DNA of 64,000 nt from Streptomyces humi (GTDB taxonomy: Bacteria > Actinomycetota > Actinomycetes > Streptomycetales > Streptomycetaceae). The stretch is taken from positions 185,818 to 249,817 of the forward strand of contig NZ_LBMU02000003.1 of assembly GCF_001005085.2 (NCBI RefSeq). The letters run 5' to 3'. The position numbers and the translations under genes are program-made. Below, one piece after another: positions 6,754-14,924 of this stretch (position 1 is its first letter; each line of letters opens with the position of its first letter). Under the pieces are notes generated by a model. It was not told the origin of the DNA and did not search any database. It saw nothing but the letters and a program-made list of their open reading frames with translations.

Positions 6754-9498
6754 TCACGTGCTCGCGGTGGGCCGGCCGTTCCAGCGGGCGAGGAACTTGC
6801 CGAGCTCCCACAGTGCCAGCAGCGCGAGCGCCGGGACGAGCGTCCACGCGAACTGGGCCAGGTCCAGCTCGGTCGTCCCCAGCAGGCGGCGGAAGGCGTC
6901 CATCTGGGTGACCAGGACCGCGAGGACGAACTCGATCAGCATCGCCCGGTTCATCTGCTTGCTGTCGAAGCTGGCGGTGGTGAACACGGTGGCCCGCTCG
7001 CTGCGGCACTCCAGGGCGGCCACGATCAGGCAGAGCGCGAAGGACGTGAACGCCATCGACTGGCCGATCGGGACACTGCCGTAGCGGGACCTGCCGAGCT
7101 CGATCAGGCAGAGCAGCCCGATGGTGATCGCGAGACCGGACAGGCCGACGGTGAGCAGCACGCCCCGGGACAGCACGTGCGCGCCGCGCGGACGCGGCCG
7201 GCGGGCCATCAGGCCGGGGCTCTGCCGGTCGAAGCCGAGGGCGAAGCCGAACGCCGCGTTGACGAAGAAGTGGATCCACAGCACCTGCGCCGGGGTGAAC
7301 GGCTCCCCCGCGGCGATGTCGAACAGGGTCGCGCCGAGGAACGTCAGCACGAACACCACGAGCAGGACGAGCACGAACCGGATGTACTTGGTGAGGTTGT
7401 CGTAGATCTTGCGGCCCTGCTCGACGGCGAAGACGATCGTGGCGAAGTTGTCGTCGGCGAGCACCATGCGGCCGGCGTTCTTGGCGACCTCGGTGCCGGA
7501 GCCCATGGCGATGCCGACGTCGGCGGCCTTGATGGCGGGGGCGTCGTTGACGCCGTCGCCGGTCATGGCCACCACGCGGCCCTTCTTCTTCAGGGTCTCG
7601 GCGAGCAGCACCTTGTGCTCGGGGGCGACCCGGCCGACGACGCCGATGCCGTCGATCCTGGCCAGCCGTTCGCTCTCCGGGAGGGCGGCGAAGTCCGCGC
7701 CGAGCACGGCCTCGCCCTCGATGCCGAGCTGCCGGGCGATGGCGGCGCCGGTGACGACGTCGTCGCCGGTGACCATGCGGACCTTGATGTGGGCGGCCTG
7801 CGCGTCGGCGACGGCGGCCTTCGACTCGGCGCGCGGCGGGTCGACCATCCCGACCAGGCTGGTCATCTGGAGGTCGGTGACATGACCGAGCAGGTCGCCG
7901 TCCGGATCGAAGAGGTCCGGGTCGAAGAGGTCCGGGTCGAGGTCGCGGCGGGCGGCGGCCATCACCCTCAGGCCCTCGCCGCCCATCCGCTCGACGTGCT
8001 CCTGCGCGCGTTGCCGCAGCGTGTCGTCCCAGGGAACCGACGTGCCCTGCCGCAGGGCCGTCGCCGCGCGGGCCATCATGGCGGGCGCCGCGCCCTTCAC
8101 GAAGCAGCGCACGACCGGGCGGCCGTCGTCGTCGGTGGCCCTGTTGAAGGTGGCCATCAGCTTGTAGGACGGGTCGAAGGGCAGCACGGCCAGCCGCGGC
8201 AGCCGCTCCCGGGTGGCGTCGACGTCCAGGCCCGCCTTGTGGCCGAGGACCAGCAGGGCGCCCTCCGTGGGGTCGCCGACGACCTTGCCGTCCACCAGTC
8301 GGGCGTCGTTGGCCACCAGGTAGGGCAGGATCGCGTCCGTCATGTCCGGGGCGCTGCCGACCGGGTGCTGGATCCTGCCCTCCAGGCCGTAGCCGGTGCC
8401 GGAGACGGTGTAGCGGTCGCCGGGGTCGATGACCTCGACCGCGGTCATCTGGTTCATGGTGAGCGTGCCGGTCTTGTCGGAGTTGATCGCCGAGGTGAAC
8501 CCCAGCGCCTCCACCGACGGCAGGTCCTTCACGATCGCCTGCCGCCGGGACAGGTCGATCGCGCCGATGGACAGGATCGTCTGGGAGACCGTCGGCAGGG
8601 CTTCGGGGATGGCGGCGATCGCCAGCGACACGGCGCTGACGAACAGCGCGTCCCATGCCGTGCCCCGGCTGCGGCCGAGCACGAACATCAGGATCATCGT
8701 CACGCCGGCGGTCGCCGTGATCCACAGGGTGAGGCGGTCCATCTCCCGGGTCAGCGGCGAGGCCTCCCGCGGCGTGCTCGACAACATGCCGGAGATCCGG
8801 CCGAGTTCGGTGTCGGCGCCGGTGGCCGTGACGATCACGGTGGCGCTGCCGTGGGTGACGGGCGTGTTCATGAACGCCATGTTGTGGCGTTCGCCGGGCG
8901 GCAGATCTGTGCCGGTGAGCGGGCCCGACTCCTTCGCGGCCGGCACGCTCTCGCCGGTCAGCGCGGACTCGTCGATCTGTAGGGCGTTCGCCGTGACGAT
9001 ACGGCCGTCCGCCGGTACCTCGTCGCCTGCGGCGAGCAGCACCACGTCACCCGGGACGACCTCCTCGGCCGGGACTTTCGACTCGGTGCCGTCCCTGCGT
9101 ACCCGCGCGGACGCCTTCATCATCGACTTCAGCGCGTTCATGGCGCTGTCGGCCTTGCCTTCCTGGCGCATCCCGGCGACCGCGTTGACGACGGTCAGGA
9201 CGAGCAGCAGGATTCCGGTGCTCCACTCCTTGATGACGAGCGAGACGACGGCGGCACTCACCAGAACCAGCTGCATGTAGCTGCGGTACTGGGCGAGGTA
9301 GCGGCGCCAGCCGGGGAGCGGCTTCTCCTCGGGCAGTGCGTTGGGGCCGTGCTTACGGAGCAGCTCCGCGGCGCGGGCGGTGGACAGTCCGGTGGCCGGA
9401 TCGACCTCGAAGGCCGCGGCCACCTCCTCCGGCGGACGCACGTACCACGTCCGGTCGTCGGCCTCCCGGTCCTGCGGGGCGTCTGTCTGCGCGGTCAT
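6754..9498 (-). CDS. P-type cation-transporting ATPase (P2-type, Ca2+/Mg2+/monovalent class)
   Basis: 914-residue ATP-driven cation pump of the plasma membrane. Order visible: cation-ATPase N domain (residues 20-75, including STARAAELLRKHGPN), TM1-2, actuator domain with ESALTGESVP, TM4 with AIAAIPEALPT, phosphorylation site SDKTGTLTMNQM (Asp near residue 340), nucleotide domain with KGAAP, hinge MVTGD and TGDGVNDAPAIKAADVG, then six C-terminal TM segments. The start is ATG 9498 with GGAGG seven bases upstream. The IPEALP form is that of P2 pumps, not of CPx heavy-metal pumps, and no N-terminal metal-binding Cys domain is present. The ion cannot be read with certainty. The gene stands just downstream of the PPK2 gene, separated by 41 bp, so the two may form an operon. 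Confidence 0.92.
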   Translation of the reverse strand: MTAQTDAPQDREADDRTWYVRPPEEVAAAFEVDPATGLSTARAAELLRKHGPNALPEEKPLPGWRRYLAQYRSYMQLVLVSAAVVSLVIKEWSTGILLLVLTVVNAVAGMRQEGKADSAMNALKSMMKASARVRRDGTESKVPAEEVVPGDVVLLAAGDEVPADGRIVTANALQIDESALTGESVPAAKESGPLTGTDLPPGERHNMAFMNTPVTHGSATVIVTATGADTELGRISGMLSSTPREASPLTREMDRLTLWITATAGVTMILMFVLGRSRGTAWDALFVSAVSLAIAAIPEALPTVSQTILSIGAIDLSRRQAIVKDLPSVEALGFTSAINSDKTGTLTMNQMTAVEVIDPGDRYTVSGTGYGLEGRIQHPVGSAPDMTDAILPYLVANDARLVDGKVVGDPTEGALLVLGHKAGLDVDATRERLPRLAVLPFDPSYKLMATFNRATDDDGRPVVRCFVKGAAPAMMARAATALRQGTSVPWDDTLRQRAQEHVERMGGEGLRVMAAARRDLDPDLFDPDLFDPDGDLLGHVTDLQMTSLVGMVDPPRAESKAAVADAQAAHIKVRMVTGDDVVTGAAIARQLGIEGEAVLGADFAALPESERLARIDGIGVVGRVAPEHKVLLAETLKKKGRVVAMTGDGVNDAPAIKAADVGIAMGSGTEVAKNAGRMVLADDNFATIVFAVEQGRKIYDNLTKYIRFVLVLLVVFVLTFLGATLFDIAAGEPFTPAQVLWIHFFVNAAFGFALGFDRQSPGLMARRPRPRGAHVLSRGVLLTVGLSGLAITIGLLCLIELGRSRYGSVPIGQSMAFTSFALCLIVAALECRSERATVFTTASFDSKQMNRAMLIEFVLAVLVTQMDAFRRLLGTTELDLAQFAWTLVPALALLALWELGKFLARWNGRPTAST

Positions 9499-9539
9499 GT
9501 AGGTGCCTCCGTTCCCGGCCCCCGTCCCTCGCACTCCCA

Positions 9540-10586
9540 CTAACTGCCGTGCTTCTTGCTGCCGGCCTTCTTCTTTTTGCTGCTCTTCTTGTTGTTGTTC
9601 CTGCTGTTGTTCTCGCTGTTGTTCTTGCTGTTGCTCTTGCTGTTCTTCTTGCTGTTCTTCTTGTTGGCGTCGGGTGCCTCCGCCTCCAGTTCGCGCCTGA
9701 CGTCGGCCAGTTCACGCCTGGTCTCGGCGCTGACGCGTGGGTACTGGGGGTCGATGTCGATGAGGGTGTGCGCGAGCACGGCAGCCGCGCAGACCCGGGC
9801 GAACCACTTGTGGTCGGCGGGAACGACGTACCAGGGCGCCCATGGCGTGCTGGTCGCGGACAGCATCTTGGAGAACGCCCGCTGGTAGTCGTCCCACCGG
9901 GCCCGTTCGCGTACGTCGGCCGACGAGAACTTCCAGTTCCGTTCGGGAACGTCGATACGTTTGAGGAAACGGGTGCGCTGTTCTTCCTTCGACAGATTCA
10001 GGAACAGTTTCACGAGCCTGAAGCCGTTGTCGCTGAGATAGCGCTCCCAGTCGTTGATCTCCCGGTACCGTCGCTCCCAGACGTCCTTGCCGCGTGCCGC
10101 GTCGGGCAGCTTCTGGCGGCGCAGGTTCTCCGGGTGGACCCGCACGACGAGCACTTCCTCGTAGTGGGAACGGTTGAAGATGCCGATCTCGCCGCGCTGG
10201 GGCAGCTCGCGGGAGTAGCGCCACAGGTAGTCGTGGTCGAGTTCCTCGTTCGAGGGCACCTTGAAGCTGGAGACGCGCACGCCCTGCGGGTTCACTCCGC
10301 TCATGACGTGGCGGATGGTGCCGTCCTTACCGCCGGCGTCCAGCGCTTGCAGGCACAACAGCACCCCGTAGGTGTCCTGGGCGGCCAGCCTCCGCTGGTA
10401 GTCGGCGAGCAGTTCGGTGCCGCTGCGGAGGAGTTCGACGCCGTCCTTCTTCTTGCGGATGCCCCCTCTGTAGGCGGGGTCGAAGTCGTCGGCCAGTCGC
10501 ACCTTGGTCCCGGGTTCGACCAGCAGCGGCTCGATGAACTGCGCTATGCGCTCCGCCCGCTCGTCGCGTTCGGCTCCGTCGCCCAT
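9540..10586 (-). CDS. ppk2: PPK2-family polyphosphate kinase
   Basis: Uses inorganic polyphosphate to phosphorylate nucleotides (or the reverse). 348 residues. The core runs from about residue 35 to 295. It shows the Walker-A-like LQALDAGGKDGTIRHVMSG, then GVRVSSFKVPS, DYLWRYSRELPQRGEIGIFNRSHYE (lid and Walker-B region), LVKLFLNLSKEEQ and WYVVPADHKWFAR, all diagnostic of PPK2. The last ~40 residues form an unusual Lys/Asn/Ser tract (repeated KNSK, NNS) made of aac, aag and agc codons. ATG 10586 gives the expected N-terminus with AGGGA 11 bases upstream. An upstream open frame exists but covers tandem repeats. Lies directly before the P-type ATPase gene. Confidence 0.92.
   Translation of the reverse strand: MGDGAERDERAERIAQFIEPLLVEPGTKVRLADDFDPAYRGGIRKKKDGVELLRSGTELLADYQRRLAAQDTYGVLLCLQALDAGGKDGTIRHVMSGVNPQGVRVSSFKVPSNEELDHDYLWRYSRELPQRGEIGIFNRSHYEEVLVVRVHPENLRRQKLPDAARGKDVWERRYREINDWERYLSDNGFRLVKLFLNLSKEEQRTRFLKRIDVPERNWKFSSADVRERARWDDYQRAFSKMLSATSTPWAPWYVVPADHKWFARVCAAAVLAHTLIDIDPQYPRVSAETRRELADVRRELEAEAPDANKKNSKKNSKSNSKNNSENNSRNNNKKSSKKKKAGSKKHGS
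9556..9665 (-). repeat. Low-complexity Asn/Lys/Ser-coding tract at the 3' end of ppk2
   Basis: On the plus strand this reads as repeated ttgttg, ctgttc and ttcttgctgtt. It is a trinucleotide-rich tract clearly less G+C-rich than its surroundings and prone to slippage. Confidence 0.75.
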
Positions 10587-10603
10587 CGTCGGTTCGTCCC
10601 TTC

Positions 10604-10671
10604 GTCCGCCCGGTCGCGTGGTCCGCCCGGTCGCGTGGTCCGCCCGGTCGCGTAGTCCGCCCGGTCGCACG
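10604..10671. repeat. Four tandem copies of a 17-bp unit upstream of ppk2
   Basis: Unit gtccgcccggtcgcgtg; copies 1 and 2 are identical, copies 3 and 4 differ at the end. The array starts 18 bp upstream of the ppk2 start codon, so it lies in the leader/promoter region. Confidence 0.85.
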
Positions 10672-10789
10672 GCCGTGTCGGCCGTCCCGGCGGCCGGGGG
10701 CCGCTCCCCAGCAGCATCCGGCGGGGCGGTACGAGCCGCCTCACCCTTGCCGGGTGGTTCCGGCGCCGGACACGAGAAGCGGGAACGGC

Positions 10790-11362
10790 TCAGGGGGCGC
10801 CCGCCGGGCGATCCGGGTCCGGCGGGCGGGGGGCCGACGCGGCCGCGCGGGCGGCCCTGGCCAGCAGCGCGGCCCGGCGGCGGGGCCACCACAGCAGGTC
10901 GGTCAGGAGGAGCCCGACCGCCAGCCAGGAGGCGATCATCTCGCCGGTGGCGCCGCGCACGGTGTCGTAGCAGGCGAGAACGACCGCGAGCACGGTGACC
11001 ACCAGGACGACCGTGCGGCGCGGCCGGTCGTCCTCGGCGGCCCTTCGCAGACCGGCCGCGTAGGCGACGACGTGAGGTGTCAGCCGGGGGTCCGCGACGG
11101 CTTCGCCCCGCCGCGTGGCGCGTACGACGGTCGCCCGGCCGGTGTCGTTCAGGCTTCCCGCGTCGGGCCAGATCCGGTTCATACGGCGGGCCGCCCGGAC
11201 TCCGTGGAACGGGCTCAGCGCCACGAGCACCACCAGGGCGCCGGCCCGTGATCCCGACTCGACGAGGACGAAGGCCGCGCAGAGGACACCGGCGGCGAGG
11301 CCGACGGCCGCGCCCCGGCTCACCGGGCTCCGCCGCCACAACCAGCCCGGAACGAGGATCAC
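10790..11362 (-). CDS. Putative integral membrane protein, four TM segments
   Basis: About 190 residues, not recognised as a named family. Two hydrophobic pairs are visible: GAAVGLAAGVLCAAFVLVE and GALVVLVALSPFHGVRAA near the N-terminus, then VVLVVTVLAVVLACYDTV and SWLAVGLLLTDLLWWP near the C-terminus. A cytoplasmic-looking basic loop of about 75 residues lies between them. The tail is Ala/Pro/Asp-rich. GTG 11362 (VILVPGWLW) is chosen since it begins just before the first TM, but its ribosome site is weak; the frame is open to 11434. It sits between ppk2 and a small acidic protein gene, all on the minus strand. Function unknown. Confidence 0.6.
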   Translation of the reverse strand: MILVPGWLWRRSPVSRGAAVGLAAGVLCAAFVLVESGSRAGALVVLVALSPFHGVRAARRMNRIWPDAGSLNDTGRATVVRATRRGEAVADPRLTPHVVAYAAGLRRAAEDDRPRRTVVLVVTVLAVVLACYDTVRGATGEMIASWLAVGLLLTDLLWWPRRRAALLARAARAAASAPRPPDPDRPAGAP

Positions 11363-11488
11363 CCGTCCACGGTGGCCGTCACCCGTCGTCGGCGCAAACA
11401 CCGCACCGGCACGTCGGCACCGGCGCACACACACGGCGCATGGCGCACGCCTGGCCTCAGAGCCGTCAGGTCAGGGGCGCGTCGGCCC

Positions 11489-11728
11489 TCAGCCGCGCCG
11501 GGGCAGTACGCCGGCCTCGACCAGCGAGTCGTACAGCCGCTGCTGCTCCTCGTCGAGTCCGGAGTACAGCATGTCGTACGCCTCCTCCTCGCCCCGCATC
11601 ACTTCGACGGGGTCCCACTCGGCGCCGAGCGCGTTCATGACGTGGGCGCGCCGGGTCAGCTCGTGCCCGGTGAGATCGACGGAGAACTCGACCGGCTCAG
11701 TGGGAAGGGCGGAATCTTGGTCGGACAT
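11489..11728 (-). CDS. Small acidic conserved actinobacterial protein (DUF6400-like)
   Basis: 79-residue protein beginning MSDQDSALPTEPVEFSVDLT and ending in EAGVLPRRG. It is largely helical, with EVMRGEEEAYDMLYSGLDEEQQRLYDSLVE in its second half. I recall this as a DUF6400-type actinobacterial family of unknown function, but that is from memory. ATG 11728 is preferred; ATG 11764 is in frame and would add 12 residues (MSGPDGLPKFGH). Neither has a strong site. No cysteine, TM or signal sequence. Confidence 0.65.
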   Translation of the reverse strand: MSDQDSALPTEPVEFSVDLTGHELTRRAHVMNALGAEWDPVEVMRGEEEAYDMLYSGLDEEQQRLYDSLVEAGVLPRRG

Positions 11729-12050
11729 ATGACCGAATTTAGGTAGTCCGTCCGGCCCCGACAAGACCTCGTGGGAGACATCACAGCCGTCCGCGCTCCG
11801 CCCGCCCCCTCAGCCGACTCCGAGCCGACCCCGAGCCGACCCCGAGCCGACCCCGAGCCGACCCCGCGTGCCGGACCAACCCGCGGTGTTAGCCCACCTG
11901 GCCGGGTGCAACTGTGCCGGTCGGCGGTGCACGGCGTCGCGCGTGCTTGCATCCTGCGAGGAGCCCCTGCAACGCCGACGCAACCACCTCCCCGACGAAA
12001 CCCCGCCCGGACACCACCACCGTCGTACCCATGCCTGGAGGAACCGGCTG
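11729..12050. other. Intergenic region upstream of the P450 gene
   Basis: 322 bp between divergent genes. It holds a perfect 12-bp tandem repeat (11821-11868) and, at the right end, the GGAGG ribosome site of the P450 gene. The P450 frame stays open back to 11868, but the first part is Arg/His-rich and unlike a P450. No RNA gene seen. Confidence 0.5.
11821..11868. repeat. Four tandem copies of a 12-bp unit
   Basis: Unit cgagccgacccc, four exact copies plus a partial imperfect copy on the left, 182 bp before the P450 start. Confidence 0.9.
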
Positions 12051-13256
12051 ATGGCCGCGGACAACGAGACAGACATCTGCCCGTTCGACTTCAGCGAAGC
12101 GCTCGACTTCGACCCGGCGCTCGCGGATCTGATGGGCCGCCGTGCCCCGGCGCGCATCCGGCTCCCCTACGGCGCCGCGGACGCCTGGCTGATCACCGGG
12201 TTCGACTCCGTCAAGCAGGTGACCACCGACCCGAGGTTCAGCAGGGCGGGCATCATCGGTCACGACTACCCGCGGATGACGCCGGAGCCCATCGTCTCGC
12301 CGGAGTCGATCAACGTGATGGACCCGCCGCACAGCAGCCGGGTGCGCCACCTGGCCTCGCAGGCCTTCACGCAGCAGCAGGTCGACGGCATGCGGCACCG
12401 GATCGTGCGGCTCGCTGACCGCCTGCTGGACGACATGGAGCGGGAGGGACCGCCGGCGGACGTGGTCACGCACCTGTCCGACAAGCTCCCCCAGCACGCC
12501 GTGCTGGACCTCCTCGGTATCGAGAGGGAGGAGTGGCCGCGGATCGAGGAGTCCGTGCACCGGCTGCTCGTCGTCGGCGCGGGCAACAAGGAGGCCGCGG
12601 CGACGGCGAAGGCCGAGCTGACGGACTACTTCGCCGACCTCGTCCGGCTGCGCCGCGACTCCCCCGGCACCGACCTGATCAGTGTGATGGCCGCGGCGCG
12701 GGAGGGTGAGGAACAGCTCGACGACAGGGAACTGGCCGTCATGACGCTGACGCTGGCACTCAGCGGGCAGGACACGGCGACCTGCCAGATCAGCAACATC
12801 GTCTACCTGCTCCTGACCCGCCCCGAGCTGATGCGGCACCTCGCGGAGCAGCCGGAGACCCTGACCGACGTCGTGCACGAACTACTCCGCTGCATCCCGT
12901 TCCGCAAGGGCGTCGGCATCCCCCGCGTGGCGCTCGAGGACGTGGAGCTGGACGGCGCGCGGATCAGGGCGGGCGACTTCGTGCACGTGTCGTACCTGAC
13001 GGCCAACCGCGACCCGGAACGCTATCCGGACCCGCACGTCATCGACCTGGGCCGGCCCAGCGCTCCGCACATGACCTTCGGCTGGGGCGGACACCGGTGC
13101 ATCGCGATGCCGTTGGCCATGGCGGAACTCGAGGTGGCCGTCGGCCGCCTGGTGGAGCGGTTCCCCGGCCTGCGGCTCGCGGTGCCGCCGGAACGGCTGC
13201 GGTGGGACACGGAGACGATCAGACGGTTCCCGCTGGAGCTGCCGGTGACCTGGTAG
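12051..13256 (+). CDS. Cytochrome P450 monooxygenase
   Basis: Soluble class-I heme-thiolate monooxygenase of 401 residues, normal size for Streptomyces CYPs. ATG 12051 follows TGGAGG. Landmarks: C-helix region MDPPHSSRVRHLASQAFT; I-helix oxygen-binding motif ALSGQDTAT; K-helix ExxR as HELLR; ANRDPERYPDP; and heme-binding loop TFGWGGHRCIAMPLA with the ligand Cys. The usual Gly two residues after that Cys (CxG) is Ala here. No ferredoxin or reductase gene is adjacent and no biosynthetic cluster surrounds it, so the substrate is unknown. It is the only oxidase of this type in the block between the conserved rne and mre regions and may be an acquired gene. Confidence 0.92.
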   Translation: MAADNETDICPFDFSEALDFDPALADLMGRRAPARIRLPYGAADAWLITGFDSVKQVTTDPRFSRAGIIGHDYPRMTPEPIVSPESINVMDPPHSSRVRHLASQAFTQQQVDGMRHRIVRLADRLLDDMEREGPPADVVTHLSDKLPQHAVLDLLGIEREEWPRIEESVHRLLVVGAGNKEAAATAKAELTDYFADLVRLRRDSPGTDLISVMAAAREGEEQLDDRELAVMTLTLALSGQDTATCQISNIVYLLLTRPELMRHLAEQPETLTDVVHELLRCIPFRKGVGIPRVALEDVELDGARIRAGDFVHVSYLTANRDPERYPDPHVIDLGRPSAPHMTFGWGGHRCIAMPLAMAELEVAVGRLVERFPGLRLAVPPERLRWDTETIRRFPLELPVTW

Positions 13257-13265
13257 CCGCGAGGG

Positions 13266-13330
13266 CCCTCAGACCGCCGCCGTCACCGCCGTCACCGTCG
13301 TCACCGCCGTTGCCGTCGTCGCCGTCCTCA
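13266..13330. repeat. Short degenerate repeats (ccgtcaccg / ccgtcgtc)
   Basis: A run of 6- to 9-bp units between the P450 stop and the convergent ATP-binding protein stop. Simple-sequence DNA with no gene; no clear hairpin terminator was seen here. Confidence 0.6.
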
Positions 13331-13894
13331 CGGTTCCCGGACCGCGCCGGGGCCGTCGTCGGCTCGCAGCTCGAACCACATGGTCTTGCCGGTGGCGGTA
13401 CGGACGCTGCCCCAGGAGTCCGCGAGCAGGTCGAGGAGTTCGATGCCCCGGCCGTTCTCCGCGTCCGCGTCGGCGACGGCGCGGACGGGAGAGGCGGTCT
13501 CCGTGTCCTCCACCTCGCACAGCAGGCGGGAGTGGCGCAGCTGCACGTTGAGCCTGAGCGCACCGCGGGTGTGCCGCAGGGCGTTGGTGACCAGTTCGCT
13601 GACCAGCAGCTCGGCGGTGTCGGTGAGCTCGTGAGCGCCCCACTCGCCGAGTTGCGCGGTCACCAGTCGGCGGGCCCGGCGCACGGAGGTCAGTTCCCGC
13701 CGCAGCGGCCAGGAGGCGTCCTGGGCCGTAACGCGGCCGCGCGGCGCGTCCAGCGGTCGCAGCGGCGCGAGCATCCGGGACCACAGCGCCCACTGCCGGG
13801 CGAGCCGCGAGGGCGTGTCGGCGGCGAGTGGCCGTCCTCCCCGCTGGAAGCCGACGCGGTAGCCGATGCGGAAGCCGATGGCCCGGGTGGCCAT
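13328..13894 (-). CDS. ATP-binding regulatory protein, HATPase_c (RsbW-like anti-sigma) fold
   Basis: 188 residues. The C-terminal 115 residues form a GHKL ATPase fold of the anti-sigma/SpoIIAB type that is very common in Streptomyces: N-box AELLVSELVTNALRHTRG, G1-like VEDTETASPVRAVADAD, G2-like ENGRGIELLDLLADSWG and KTMWFEL. The first 70 residues are basic (IGFRIGYRVGFQRGG). Such proteins usually bind a partner switch (STAS domain or sigma factor); neither is encoded nearby. ATG 13894 has AGAAGGGA upstream. Divergent from the TetR gene across a short, lower-GC region with several inverted repeats, so TetR control of this gene is plausible. Confidence 0.83.
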   Translation of the reverse strand: MATRAIGFRIGYRVGFQRGGRPLAADTPSRLARQWALWSRMLAPLRPLDAPRGRVTAQDASWPLRRELTSVRRARRLVTAQLGEWGAHELTDTAELLVSELVTNALRHTRGALRLNVQLRHSRLLCEVEDTETASPVRAVADADAENGRGIELLDLLADSWGSVRTATGKTMWFELRADDGPGAVREP

Positions 13895-13925
13895 GACGAT
13901 CAGTCCCTTCTGTGGCAGCCGGCAC

Positions 13926-13966
13926 GTAGCAGTCGCTACATCCCGCAAAGATGTAACCATTGCTAC
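13926..13966. promoter_or_regulatory. Candidate TetR operator and divergent promoter region
   Basis: Within the 146-bp divergent gap: GTAGC-agtc-GCTAC (13926-13939), overlapping TACAT-N9-ATGTA (13937-13955), then a further GCTAC at 13962-13966, 27 bp from the first. Just right of this is an A+T-rich stretch (gtaaaaacactataaaa) that could be a -10 region. The placement suits autoregulation by the TetR protein; no binding data. Confidence 0.5.
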
Positions 13967-14040
13967 AGTAAAAACACTATAAAACCACCCTTTACCGGCA
14001 TCCGTGGAGCCATTCGATCCTCACCCGTCCGGGAGCCGCC

Positions 14041-14640
14041 ATGCCCCGCCGACCCGATCCGGCCAAGCGTCGCGATCTCCTGGAGCAGGTCCGTGCGTAC
14101 GTCATGCGCAACGGGCTGACGGACCTGTCCCTGCGCCCGTTGGCCAGAGCCCTGGGGACCAGCGACCGCATGCTCCTGTACTACTTCGGCACGAAGGAGC
14201 GGATGGTCGCGGAGGCCCTCGGCGTCTACGAGCGCCGGCCCTTCCTGCGCAGCCGCGAGCTGCTGAAGGCCGTGGGCCCGCCCACGGACCCTGCGGGCCT
14301 GCGCCGCTTCATGGAGGAGGTGTGGCAGCAGTTCGGCGACCCCGAGGTACGCGCCGCGCTCCCCCTCTACCTGGAGATCATGAGCGCCAGCGTGCTGCAC
14401 CCGGACCGCTACGGGCCCGTCATGCACGACGTCGTCACGGAATGGACGACCCTGCTCACCTCGGTCTTCCGCGACCTCGGCATGACACAGGACCGCGCGC
14501 GGGCACAGGCCACGCTCCTGGTCGGCGCCACCCTCGGCCTCGTGATCACCCCGCTGGCGAACGGCACGTGGGACGAGACCCAGAGGGCCTTCCGTACCCT
14601 CCTCGACTGCCTGGAGCCCGGCTGGCACACCACGGCCTGA
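14041..14640 (+). CDS. TetR/AcrR family transcriptional regulator
   Basis: 199 residues. The N-terminal helix-turn-helix spans about residues 8-55: RRDLLEQVRAYVMRNGLTDL, SLRPLARALGTSDRMLLYYF, GTKERMVAEAL. The C-terminal ligand/dimer domain is helical, with EVWQQFGDPEVRAALPLYLE. The ligand is unknown. ATG 14041 directly follows ggagccgcc. It reads away from the ATP-binding protein gene, and the shared gap carries inverted repeats. Downstream 70 bp contain two near-copies of cgaccc(cg)gcctgac and then simple ccgcccgcaccgtt repeats. Confidence 0.9.
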   Translation: MPRRPDPAKRRDLLEQVRAYVMRNGLTDLSLRPLARALGTSDRMLLYYFGTKERMVAEALGVYERRPFLRSRELLKAVGPPTDPAGLRRFMEEVWQQFGDPEVRAALPLYLEIMSASVLHPDRYGPVMHDVVTEWTTLLTSVFRDLGMTQDRARAQATLLVGATLGLVITPLANGTWDETQRAFRTLLDCLEPGWHTTA

Positions 14641-14812
14641 CGACCCCGGCCTGACGACCCGACGGCCAGCCCGGCTCCGCCGGCAGGACCGCCGGGCGCG
14701 CCAGACGTCAACGACACAGCCCGCCGATCATCCCGGCCGCCCCGCCCGCACCGTTCGCCCCGCCCGCACCGTTCGCCCCGCGCCTCTACGGCTCGCACAC
14801 TGTCAGTGAGCG

Positions 14813-14904
14813 TGTCCGCTCGGCGCCGGCGCCGCGTTCTTCACCGTGAGCGGCAGGAGCTTCTTGCCGGTCGGGCCGCTGGATGCTGGTGTCCATCTGC
14901 GGGC
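14813..14904 (-). pseudogene. Remnant of the 3' end of the TIGR03960 radical SAM gene
   Basis: Non-coding duplicate of the last ~33 codons of the radical SAM gene that ends at 15970. On the minus strand it reads PQMDTSIQ, then loses two bases (gggccg-ctggatg versus gggccgatctggatg in the intact gene). In the shifted frame it continues GPTGKKLLPLTVKNA, APAPSGHAH and a stop at 14813-14815. The intact gene ends GPTGKKLLPLTVKNAGPTPA-SSGHTH. Identity is high but clearly not perfect, so the copy is old or came from a related chromosome. Similarity stops near 14904, 20 bp before the S1-protein gene ends. No start or ribosome site. Confidence 0.85.
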
Positions 14905-14924
14905 GCGGTCCGTACCACAACCGC

